Shown one piece after another: positions 25,088 to 32,129 of a DNA stretch of 64,000 nucleotides (position 1 is its first letter; each line of letters starts with the position of its first letter). The position numbers were made by a program, and so were the translations under genes. This stretch comes from Fen-1058 sp964398185 (GTDB lineage: Bacteria; Chloroflexota; Anaerolineae; Fen-1058), in contig CAYNML010000003.1 in NCBI GenBank assembly GCA_964398185.1, positions 70,262 to 134,261 of the forward strand. Direction: 5' to 3'. The notes under the pieces were generated by a model, which was not told the origin of the DNA, searched no databases, and worked only from the letters and a program-made list of their open reading frames with translations.

Positions 25088-26353
25088 GGCAAACGCGCCG
25101 AAGCGCGCGAATTGTTGCTGCGCGTGGTGGACGCGGACGAGAACAGCATTCAAGCGTGGTTGTGGCTCAGCGGCGTGGTGACCACGCTGGAAGATCGCGA
25201 GGTGTGTCTGCAGAACGTGCTGGCGCTCGATCCGGTGAACGAGGCCGCCCAGCGCGGGCTGGCCAAAGTGCGCGCCGAGATCGAAGCGACGCCAGAGATC
25301 GAGCCGGAATCGCCGCTGCCGCACGTCGCGGCGCAGGTTGCGCCGGAGATGAAAGTCGCCTTCGACTTCAGCGACACTGAGTTAAATGATCCGCTGTTGT
25401 GTGTGTACTGCGCGCACCTCACGCGCGAGGAAGATCGCCAGTGCCCCCGTTGCAAGCGTCAACTCGTGATCCGGTTTTACGAGCGCGAACAGCCGCGCTG
25501 GATCTGGACGGGTTGGATGGTCAGCATGGCCGAAGCGATCTTCATGGTCGGCGGGCTACTGGTGGTGATGGCGATTCTGGCCAGCGCCATCTCGGCCGTG
25601 AAGATCAGCGGCCAGGGCGCCGACCTCACCCAGTTGGCGCTGATGTATCTGGGGCAGAGCCACACGGTGCCCGCCTCGGCGCAGGCAGCGGTATTGACGA
25701 TTTTGCCGCGCGAGCAGGTCTTTTTGCGGCTGGTGTACGTGGGACTGGTGATCATCACTGCCTTTGGACTGCTGTCGCGCAAACGTTTCTTCTACATCCT
25801 CTACGTCGGCGCGGTGGCGCTGGAGGCGGCGCTGTTGTACTTAAGCGTGAGCATCACTCGCGTTTACATCACCGGCGGGGCCAGCGGCACGCCCCTGGAA
25901 GGTATTGTGCAGGTGGCGCTCAACGAAGCGCTGGGCATCTTCGTGCTGTTGTACGGCGCAGTCTTCGGTCTGTTCCTGCTGATCAAGATCGTGCTGGCCT
26001 TTGCGATGAACGACGATTTCGACACGCGCACCGAGCGGCTGTGGTGTGTCATCGACAAGACGGTGCGCGATCCCAACGGCGCGTTCATTCGCGCCAAGAC
26101 CTACATGCAGCGCGAGATGTGGACGCTGGCGGCGTTGTACCTGCAGCGCGCGGTGAGCCTTCAACCTTCGACGGTGGAGTATTATCTGGCGCTGGCCGAG
26201 AGCTACGCGCACCTGGGCCGCTATCGACAGAGCCTGGCGCTGCTCGACGACGCCGGGCAATTGCAGCCTGATTCACCCATCATTCCCAATGTGCGCGGCG
26301 TGATCCTGGAGATGCAGCAGCGCGCGGCAGCGCAGCCAACGGGAGGCGTATGA
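25088..26353 (+). CDS. TPR / zinc-ribbon / membrane protein, 5' end in gap
   Basis: About 421 residues are visible; the frame is open from the first base after the gap, so the start is lost. The visible N-terminus (GKRAEARELLLRVVDADENSIQAWLWLSGVV) is a TPR-like repeat. It is followed by a rubredoxin-like zinc ribbon CVYCAHLTREEDRQCPRCKRQL. Four hydrophobic segments follow, including MVGGLLVVMAILASAI and LFLLIKIVLAFAM. A C-terminal TPR region (AALYLQRAVSLQPSTVEYYLALAESYAHLGRYRQSLALLDDA) ends the protein. It overlaps the next gene by 4 bases. Function is unknown; the build suggests a membrane scaffold. Confidence 0.8.
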   Translation, partial: GKRAEARELLLRVVDADENSIQAWLWLSGVVTTLEDREVCLQNVLALDPVNEAAQRGLAKVRAEIEATPEIEPESPLPHVAAQVAPEMKVAFDFSDTELNDPLLCVYCAHLTREEDRQCPRCKRQLVIRFYEREQPRWIWTGWMVSMAEAIFMVGGLLVVMAILASAISAVKISGQGADLTQLALMYLGQSHTVPASAQAAVLTILPREQVFLRLVYVGLVIITAFGLLSRKRFFYILYVGAVALEAALLYLSVSITRVYITGGASGTPLEGIVQVALNEALGIFVLLYGAVFGLFLLIKIVLAFAMNDDFDTRTERLWCVIDKTVRDPNGAFIRAKTYMQREMWTLAALYLQRAVSLQPSTVEYYLALAESYAHLGRYRQSLALLDDAGQLQPDSPIIPNVRGVILEMQQRAAAQPTGGV

Positions 26354-27165
26354 CAACCGATTCGACTCAATCGACTGTGCGCCAGCGCGTGAAGCGCGCG
26401 CTGCTCGTGAACGCGCTGACCGACTGGCGCGGCGGCATCGTGCTGGCGATCTCGATCCTGCTGGCTTTCTTCGGCCCCGATCTGTTTCCGATGATTCCGG
26501 CGTGGGCCTGGCTGCTCGGCGGCGGAGCGGCCTGGGGCGCCATCGTGCTGAGTATTCTCAATGACGAGAAAGCGGCGGCGCAGGTGGCGGCCAATCTGCT
26601 GAAGCAGAAATACGAGCCGACGACCATTAAGAGCGGCGACATGCGCGACAAGCTGATCAAGGCGTTCGAGTACCGCTCGCAGATCGCGGCGGCGGTGGCA
26701 CGCACCCGCAAAGGCGTGCTGCGCGATCATCTGGAGCAGACGGCTAGCGAGGTCGACGACTGGATCGGCGGCCTGTGGGAAGTGGCCCGGCGCGTGGATA
26801 CCTTCGAGACCGATCGGACGATTCAGCAGGATCTGCAGTCCGTGCCGGCGATGGTGCGCAATCTGGAAACGCGCGCCAAGAACGAGCCCTACGAAGACGT
26901 GCGCAAACAAATCGAAGAGACCCTGTCCACCCGGCGCGCGCAGCTGGAATCACTGCAGGCGCTGCAGCAGGCCAACGAGCGCGGCAAATTGCAGATCGAT
27001 CAGACGTTGTCGTCGATGGGCACGGTCTATTCGCAGCTGCTGCTGATGGACGCCAAGGACATCGACAGCGGCAAGTACCAGCGCCTGCAGGACGACATCG
27101 CCGAAGAGGTGAAGGGTTTGCGCGAAATTGCCGAGGCGATGGACGAAGTCTACAAGCACAAATGA
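26350..27165 (+). CDS. Membrane-anchored coiled-coil protein
   Basis: 271 residues, start overlapping the previous stop (ATGA). A basic N-terminus leads to two closely spaced membrane helices (about 30-46 and 52-70, GIVLAISILLAFF and WLLGGGAAWGAIVLSI). The remaining ~200 residues are charged and helical (TRKGVLRDHLEQTASEVDDWIGGLWEVARRVDTFE...), with coiled-coil character at the cytoplasmic side. No enzyme motif is seen. The coupling to the TPR/zinc-ribbon protein and the neighbouring PspA, NfeD and slipin genes suggests a membrane-organising role. That role is inference. Confidence 0.78.
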   Translation: MTTDSTQSTVRQRVKRALLVNALTDWRGGIVLAISILLAFFGPDLFPMIPAWAWLLGGGAAWGAIVLSILNDEKAAAQVAANLLKQKYEPTTIKSGDMRDKLIKAFEYRSQIAAAVARTRKGVLRDHLEQTASEVDDWIGGLWEVARRVDTFETDRTIQQDLQSVPAMVRNLETRAKNEPYEDVRKQIEETLSTRRAQLESLQALQQANERGKLQIDQTLSSMGTVYSQLLLMDAKDIDSGKYQRLQDDIAEEVKGLREIAEAMDEVYKHK

Positions 27166-27188
27166 ACAATTAACAATGATCAATGGCA
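27164..27188. repeat. AACAATTAACAATGATCAATG word repeat
   Basis: A short low-complexity stretch of AACAATTAACAATGATCAATG-like words lies right after the coiled-coil gene. It is another intergenic word dialect and contrasts with the GC-rich surroundings. Confidence 0.5.
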
Positions 27189-27324
27189 AAACTCGCTCCG
27201 CTGGCCGCAGGAACTGGGCAGCGGATGCGGAATGGAATGTGTCAGCCGATTCGGTTGTGAAGGTCAGTGTTTCTCTTCAGATTTGTGGTTTACTGGAAGC
27301 GGTCCAAGTAGATAGTGAGGAACC

Positions 27325-27903
27325 ATGTTTGACCTGACGAGTGAACTCACTGCTTATCTTGCTCCCAACGAGCGCGTCTTGTGGCAAGGACAGGGCAAGC
27401 GTCGCCTGACTGGGGCGGCATGGGGCGGTTATTTTTTCATTGCCATGTTCGTGGGCTTCGCGCTTATCTTTGGGGCGTTGTTCGCCACACTATCGGGTAA
27501 CAGTCGCGGCGGGCGCAGTGATGACGCGATGGCCTTTATCATCATGACCATCGTCTTTCTGGCCGTTGGATTGGGTGTGGGCATACCGTGGGTGTTGATG
27601 GGGAACCGCGCCAGCAAGGCCCGTTACTTCGTCACGAACTTATCGGCGATCATCGTCTATGCGCCCATAGCCAACTCAGGCCAGCGGGTGACGATGGTGT
27701 CGTTGAAGAACTTGCAGCAGATCACACTGAACGAAAATCGTGATGGCACCGGCACATTGACTTTGGGCTCGAGTCCGTATGCTTATGGCCGCTATTCCAG
27801 CAGCTGGGCCATTGATCCGGTACCGGCTTTCGCCAACATCGAAAAACCGTGGGATGTGTATCAACTGGTTCGCAAGCAAATGGACGAATTGACTTCCAGA
27901 TAA
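27325..27903 (+). CDS. Bacterial PH-like domain membrane protein
   Basis: 192 residues. The N-terminal LAPNERVLWQGQGKRR matches the start of bacterial PH-domain (bPH) proteins. Two membrane helices follow (about 33-57, GGYFFIAMFVGFALIFGALFATL, and 72-92, AFIIMTIVFLAVGLGVGIPWVLM). The soluble part has the pattern ARYFVTNLSAIIVYAP...VTMVSLKNLQQITLNENRDGTGTLTLG, again as in bPH domains. A GAGG Shine-Dalgarno sequence precedes the ATG. The ligand or role is not known for most of this family. It precedes the NfeD-slipin pair. Confidence 0.75.
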   Translation: MFDLTSELTAYLAPNERVLWQGQGKRRLTGAAWGGYFFIAMFVGFALIFGALFATLSGNSRGGRSDDAMAFIIMTIVFLAVGLGVGIPWVLMGNRASKARYFVTNLSAIIVYAPIANSGQRVTMVSLKNLQQITLNENRDGTGTLTLGSSPYAYGRYSSSWAIDPVPAFANIEKPWDVYQLVRKQMDELTSR

Positions 27904-27913
27904 CCGACCCAAC

Positions 27914-27950
27914 CTGATCCCTGATCGACTGATCCCCGATCCCTGATTAA
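27914..27950. repeat. CTGATCCCTGATC word repeat
   Basis: CTGATCCCTGATCGACTGATC and further CCCGATCCCTGATT words occupy the spacer between the bPH and NfeD genes. This is the complement of the GATCAGG dialect found at 4611 and 38841. Confidence 0.75.
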
Positions 27951-27967
27951 CTCTTTCGAGGTGCACA

Positions 27968-28594
27968 ATGGACATCGGTACCCAAATCATGACGTTTATT
28001 GCGAATCCCAACGTGGCCTATCTGGCCTTGATCGTCGGCCTGCTGATGCTGGTGGTGGCGGTCACCACGCCGGGCACCGGCTTCGCCGAAGTGATCGCCG
28101 TCATCGCGCTGGCCGTGGCCGTGATCGGCTTGATTCAACTGGAGGCGAACTTCGCGGGCGTGGTGTTGATCATCGCCGCGTTCGTTTTGTTCGCACTCGA
28201 TGTGACCCAGACCGCGCACGGCGTGTTGACGCTGGGCGGCGCGGTGGCGCTGGTCGTCGGCTCGCTGCTGCTGTTCCCGGCAGGCGAAGGCGAATCCGTG
28301 TTGTCGATCTGGCTGGTGGCCGGGGTGACGCTGCTGATGGTGACCGTCAGCCTGGTGTTCTTCTCGGCGTTGATGCGCTGGCGCAAGCAGAAGCGCGTGG
28401 ACAATGCCGCGCAAGACGTCGTGGGACAGCGCGGCGTGGTGAAGACGGCCACCGCTCCGCTGACGCCGGGCACGGCGCAGATCGCGGGCCAGCTGTGGAC
28501 CATCGAGGCGAGTGAACCGATCGAGCCGGGCACGGAAGTCGAAGTGATCGAGCGCACCGGCCTGACGTTGAAGGTCAAGAAAACTACGGCGTGA
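27968..28594 (+). CDS. NfeD family membrane protein
   Basis: 208 residues. About four membrane helices cover residues 14-135 (YLALIVGLLMLVVAVTTPGTGFAEVIAVIALAVAVIGLI..., LIIAAFVLFALDV, VALVVGSLLLFP, LVAGVTLLMVTVSLVFFSAL). They are followed by the soluble OB-fold NfeD domain at about 150-208 (VVGQRGVVKTATAPLTPGTAQIAGQLWTIEA...VEVIERTGLTLKV). NfeD proteins partner with SPFH proteins, and the slipin gene follows 30 bases downstream. There is no ClpP-like protease domain, so this is the short NfeD form. An AGGAGG-like sequence is located before the next gene, supporting an operon. Confidence 0.93.
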   Translation: MDIGTQIMTFIANPNVAYLALIVGLLMLVVAVTTPGTGFAEVIAVIALAVAVIGLIQLEANFAGVVLIIAAFVLFALDVTQTAHGVLTLGGAVALVVGSLLLFPAGEGESVLSIWLVAGVTLLMVTVSLVFFSALMRWRKQKRVDNAAQDVVGQRGVVKTATAPLTPGTAQIAGQLWTIEASEPIEPGTEVEVIERTGLTLKVKKTTA

Positions 28595-28624
28595 TCGCTC
28601 ACGCCCTCATTTTAGGAGGCAAAC

Positions 28625-29539
28625 ATGGACGCATCACTGTTTATTGGTTGTCTGATCCTCGCCATGCTGGTCGTCGGGTTCGGCATCGTCGTCAGCGCGA
28701 TCCGCATCGTGCCGCAATTCCAGCGCGTGGTGGTGTTCCGCTTCGGCAGCTGCATCGGTCAAAAAGGGCCGGGCATCGTGCTGCTGTTCCCGTTCGGGAT
28801 CGATCGGGCGATGACGGTGGACTTGCGCGAAGAGGTGCGCGAAGTGCCGCACCAGACCAACATCACCAAGGACAACGCTTCCATTGGCATCGACTTCTTG
28901 ATCTACTGGCAGGTGGTGGATGCCGTGAAGAGCGTGCTGGAAGTGGGCAACTGGCGGCAGGCCGCGCTGGGTATCGCGACGACGACTTTGCGCGCCGTCA
29001 TTGGCGACATTGTGCTGGACGATGTGCTGGCCCAGCGCGAGCACATCAACCAGGTGCTGCGATCGAAACTGGACGAGACGACCGAGCGCTGGGGCGTGAA
29101 AGTGACCGCGGTGGAAATCCGCGAGATTGTGCCGCCGCGCGAAATTCAAGACGCGATGACGCGCCAGATGAGCGCCGAGCGCACGCGCCGCGCCGTGGTG
29201 ACCGAGGCGCAGGGCAAGCGCGAGGCCTCCATCACTGTGGCCGAAGGCGAGAAGCAGTCGGCGATTCTGTCCGCCGAAGGCAAGAAGCAGGCCGCCATTC
29301 TGGAAGCGGAAGGCCAGCGCGCTTCGCAAGTGCTGGTGGCCGAAGGCTTCGCCGTGGCGTTGGACAAGATTTACGATTCGGCCAAGACCGTGGACGAGAA
29401 GACCATGGCCTTGCAGTATCTCGAGGTGTTGAAGGCTGTAGGCACCAGCCCGTCGACCAAGTACATCTTCCCGTTGGAGACGCTGAAGTTCCTGGAGCCG
29501 TTGGCGCAGATGGCGGGCGCGGCGATGCAGCCCAAGTAA
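28625..29539 (+). CDS. Slipin, SPFH/band-7 family protein
   Basis: 304 residues. A short N-terminal membrane helix (residues ~4-24) precedes the SPFH domain: IRIVPQFQRVVVFRFGSCIGQKGPGIVLLFPFGIDRAMTVDLREEV, the FLIYWQVVDAVKS strand and IGDIVLDDVLAQREHINQVL. The C-terminal helix contains Glu/Ala repeats of the type AEGEKQSAILSAEGKKQAAILEAEGQ, longer than in many slipins. These proteins oligomerise at the membrane and form microdomains with NfeD partners. An AGGAGG Shine-Dalgarno sequence lies before the ATG. Confidence 0.95.
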   Translation: MDASLFIGCLILAMLVVGFGIVVSAIRIVPQFQRVVVFRFGSCIGQKGPGIVLLFPFGIDRAMTVDLREEVREVPHQTNITKDNASIGIDFLIYWQVVDAVKSVLEVGNWRQAALGIATTTLRAVIGDIVLDDVLAQREHINQVLRSKLDETTERWGVKVTAVEIREIVPPREIQDAMTRQMSAERTRRAVVTEAQGKREASITVAEGEKQSAILSAEGKKQAAILEAEGQRASQVLVAEGFAVALDKIYDSAKTVDEKTMALQYLEVLKAVGTSPSTKYIFPLETLKFLEPLAQMAGAAMQPK

Positions 29540-29545
29540 GGCGAG

Positions 29546-29644
29546 AGACCTGGCAGGTTTTGTGATCGTGTGAACGCTTGATCGCTGGACTGATGACATA
29601 CCGATGCAAGTCGATACTGCAAGCGATAAAAACCTGCCAGGTCT
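29546..29644. repeat. ACCTGGCAGGT dispersed inverted repeat
   Basis: AGACCTGGCAGGTTTT (29546-29561) and AAAAACCTGCCAGGTCT (29628-29644) are inverted copies 66 bases apart. The right copy lies inside the acetyltransferase reading frame and encodes KNLPGL. The same motif occurs at 37764-37800 and 56552-56648. Confidence 0.88.
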
Positions 29645-30098
29645 GCAAATTGTGCGCGCCACGTGGCGCGACGTGCGGGCGCTGGTGCAGCTCGATCGGC
29701 GCTGCTTCAAGCCCATCGATCAGTTTGGCTGGTACGAATTCTTTGGCCTGTGCGTGTGGCCCGGTGTGATCGCGCTGAAGGCGATCGCCGGCCCGCGGAT
29801 CGTCGGCTTCATCGCCGGCGATCCGCGCCGTCACGAAGGGCACACGATCATCGTCACGCTTGCCGTCGATCCCGACTATCAACGGCGCGGCATCGGCGAA
29901 CGCTTGCTGTGGGAAGTGGAAGCCCGATCGACTTTGCAGCGCTTGCAGCTGATGGTACGCATCAGCAATCTGCCCGCGCTGCACCTGTATCGCAAACTGA
30001 ACTACACCATCGTCGAGACGTGGCCGCGCTACTACGAAGACGGCGAAGACGCGTATGTGATGGAGAAGACAACAACGAATTTGGAAAGCAACGGATAA
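29604..30098 (+). CDS. GNAT family N-acetyltransferase (RimI-like)
   Basis: 164 residues. The acetyl-CoA binding motif A is clear: VTLAVDPDYQRRGIGERLLWEVE (Q/R-x-x-G-x-G/A pattern RRGIGE). It is preceded by VGFIAGDPRRHEGHTIIV and followed by LMVRISNLPALHLYRKLNYTIVETWPRYYEDGEDAYVMEK, as in RimI-type enzymes. The first ~12 residues (MQVDTASDKNLPG) are encoded by a dispersed repeat, and the conserved domain begins at LQIVRATWRDV. The true start may differ or the repeat may have extended the N-terminus. The substrate is unknown. Confidence 0.88.
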   Translation: MQVDTASDKNLPGLQIVRATWRDVRALVQLDRRCFKPIDQFGWYEFFGLCVWPGVIALKAIAGPRIVGFIAGDPRRHEGHTIIVTLAVDPDYQRRGIGERLLWEVEARSTLQRLQLMVRISNLPALHLYRKLNYTIVETWPRYYEDGEDAYVMEKTTTNLESNG

Positions 30099-30140
30099 AT
30101 TCGTTCGCTCCCCAATCCGTTGTGGCAAGTGAGGATGACG

Positions 30141-31298
30141 ATGCCCCATAAATGCTCTCGCTTCATCTTACTGGCTGTGATCGCTTCGCTCGCGCTGGCC
30201 GCTTGCGGCGGATCGAGCGAACCGACCAAAGGCGATCTCAACGTGTATGTTGCCGCGCCACTGTCCGGGTTCCAAGCGAATGGCGGGCAGACGGTGCTGG
30301 GCGGTGCGCGGCTCGCGGCGGAGGAGTTCAATCGATCGGGCGGGCTGCTGGGCTACAAAGTGGTGATCGTGCCGCTGGACGACGAAAGCGACAACGACGT
30401 GGCCGTGTCGCTGGCCGAGCAGGTGAAGAGCGATCTAGCTTCAGGCAAACGCGCGCTGGGACTGATCGGCCACTACAACAGCGGCCAGACCATCGCGGCG
30501 ATGGAGATCTACAAAGACCTGCCGATCGTGATCATGACCCCCACGTCCAGCGAGCTGAGCCTGACGCAGAAAGGCTACGCCAATTTCTTCCGCGTCAACG
30601 CCAACGATGCAACGCAGGCCAAGGTCGATGCGGCGTTCCTCGTCAACAAAATTGGCGCGAAGAACGTCGCCGTGGTGCACAACGACGATCCGTACGGCAT
30701 CGGGTTGGCGGTGTTGCTGAGCAACGAACTGGCCCAGCTCGGCGCGCAGACGGCGGCCAACATTCAGGTCGCGGTCGAGCAGAGTGAGTACGCCAGGGAA
30801 GTCGCGCAGATCATGGCGGTGAACCCTGATGCGATCTTCTATGCGGGCTACGAAGTGGAGACACCTTACCTGCGCAATGCGCTGGTGAAAGCGGGCGTGA
30901 CAGTGCCCTTCATGGCCAGCGATGGCGCGTTCCTCAGCGCCACCATCGACGAGAGTGACGGCACGGCGGAAGGCATGTACCTCAGCGGCTTCGCGCCCGC
31001 GCCCGATGCCGTCGTCGACAAGAACTGGATCGCCGCGTATCAGGCGGTGGAGTATCGCAATCCCGAGACGTACAGCATCAACGGCTACAGCGCGCTGAAG
31101 GCGCTGGGCGAGGCCGTGAAGAAAGCCAACTCGATCGAAGTGAAGCCCGTGATCGATGCCCTCCGCACGATCAACCTCACCACCCCCGTCGGCCAGATCG
31201 CTTATGATGCGAACGGCGATCTCAAAGAGCAGCGCGTCTACATCTTCCAGGTGCAAAAGGTCGGCGATGAACTGGAGTTCGTGCAAGTGCCGCAATGA
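30141..31298 (+). CDS. ABC-type branched-chain amino acid substrate-binding lipoprotein
   Basis: 385 residues from the ATG at 30141, chosen because a GAGG sequence lies at proper spacing and the product starts with a lipoprotein signal (SRFILLAVIASLALAAC, lipobox LAAC). The mature part is a type-1 periplasmic binding fold: YVAAPLSGFQANGGQTVLGGARLAAEEFNRSGG, VIVPLDDESDNDVAVSLAEQV, GLIGHYNSGQT, IVIMTPTSSELSLTQKGYANFFRV and VAVVHNDDPYGIGLAVLLSNEL. This matches Leu/Ile/Val/amide-binding proteins. No permease or ATPase genes are adjacent, so it may serve a transporter elsewhere or act as a sensor. Confidence 0.9.
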   Translation: MPHKCSRFILLAVIASLALAACGGSSEPTKGDLNVYVAAPLSGFQANGGQTVLGGARLAAEEFNRSGGLLGYKVVIVPLDDESDNDVAVSLAEQVKSDLASGKRALGLIGHYNSGQTIAAMEIYKDLPIVIMTPTSSELSLTQKGYANFFRVNANDATQAKVDAAFLVNKIGAKNVAVVHNDDPYGIGLAVLLSNELAQLGAQTAANIQVAVEQSEYAREVAQIMAVNPDAIFYAGYEVETPYLRNALVKAGVTVPFMASDGAFLSATIDESDGTAEGMYLSGFAPAPDAVVDKNWIAAYQAVEYRNPETYSINGYSALKALGEAVKKANSIEVKPVIDALRTINLTTPVGQIAYDANGDLKEQRVYIFQVQKVGDELEFVQVPQ

Positions 31299-31416
31299 GA
31301 ATTTGGACACGGATAACACAGATTAGATGTTTGCTCCAAGCCCGCAACCTTGTTGGCTTGGAGCAATTGCTACTACGAATAAGGCCATCAGTCGCTTTTG
31401 TGCCTGTCCTCACAAT

Positions 31417-31445
31417 TTGGAATACAGACCTTCGCCTGCTATACT
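31417..31445 (+). promoter_or_regulatory. Candidate promoter for the lipoprotein at 31511
   Basis: TTGGAA (31417-31422), 17 bases, TATACT (31440-31445) with TG one base before the -10. It lies 65 bases before the ATG and resembles the extended -10 promoter at 7554-7582. Confidence 0.6.
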
Positions 31446-31510
31446 CTGACTTGCCGCAATAGAGTCGTTGCTTTTGAATGACCGCATCCACTAGCAATAG
31501 GAGGTTAGCC

Positions 31511-32038
31511 ATGAAGACACACTTGAATGTTTTAAAAGCCCTGTTGCCCTTAATTGTGGTTGTTGTCTTACTGTTGGGGTTGACGGCCTGCAAACCTCAA
31601 GAGATTGAACTACGCTTTGAAACGATAGAACAAGTCGATGGTCCTAGCGCCACTAGCAAGCAATGGGCAGGCAAGGAACCCAAATTGCTCGTCATAGCTA
31701 GCGCGCAAGATGTCGAACAGGCCAAACCGTTCGTCACGGATGAGGCACTAGCTGCATTGCAACAGATGGATTACACCACGCACTTCGCTGTCCTGGCCTT
31801 GCGCGGCTTGCAAGGGAGTAGTCATGAAGGCTTCAAGGTAGAGCAAATTGGCCGACAGGGGAATGAGATCCTCATATATGCTCAACCCGGTGCTAATGGG
31901 CCAGATCTTGTAATGACGTCTCCCTACCATCTCATCAAGGTAAAAAAGGAAGGGCAATGGGGCGGGAATTTCACCTTCAATCTTTACTTCGGCCAGTCCA
32001 GAGCGGCCGCGGCCTCGACTACTCATCACGTGCCATAG
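31511..32038 (+). CDS. Lipoprotein of unknown function
   Basis: 175 residues from the ATG at 31511, preceded by a strong ATAGGAGGTTAG Shine-Dalgarno sequence. The signal (MKTHLNVLKALLPLIVVVVLLLGLTAC) ends with a lipobox LTAC. The mature protein (QEIELRFETIEQVDGPSATSKQWAGKEPKLLVIASAQDVEQAKPFVTDEAL...) resembles protease-complex-inhibitor-like lipoprotein folds only loosely, and I do not assign a family. It ends with FNLYFGQSRAAAASTTHHVP. Base composition is lower in GC than in the surrounding region. It lies about 90 bases before the subtilisin-like gene and may be a neighbour acquired with it. Confidence 0.75.
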   Translation: MKTHLNVLKALLPLIVVVVLLLGLTACKPQEIELRFETIEQVDGPSATSKQWAGKEPKLLVIASAQDVEQAKPFVTDEALAALQQMDYTTHFAVLALRGLQGSSHEGFKVEQIGRQGNEILIYAQPGANGPDLVMTSPYHLIKVKKEGQWGGNFTFNLYFGQSRAAAASTTHHVP

Positions 32039-32129
32039 CCCTAATCCCCCTCTTTGACGATGACAGATCAAGCAACAATTTGAGACCATCTTTCGCGTTA
32101 ACGCTTCAAATCTCTTAGAGAGGTCCATC

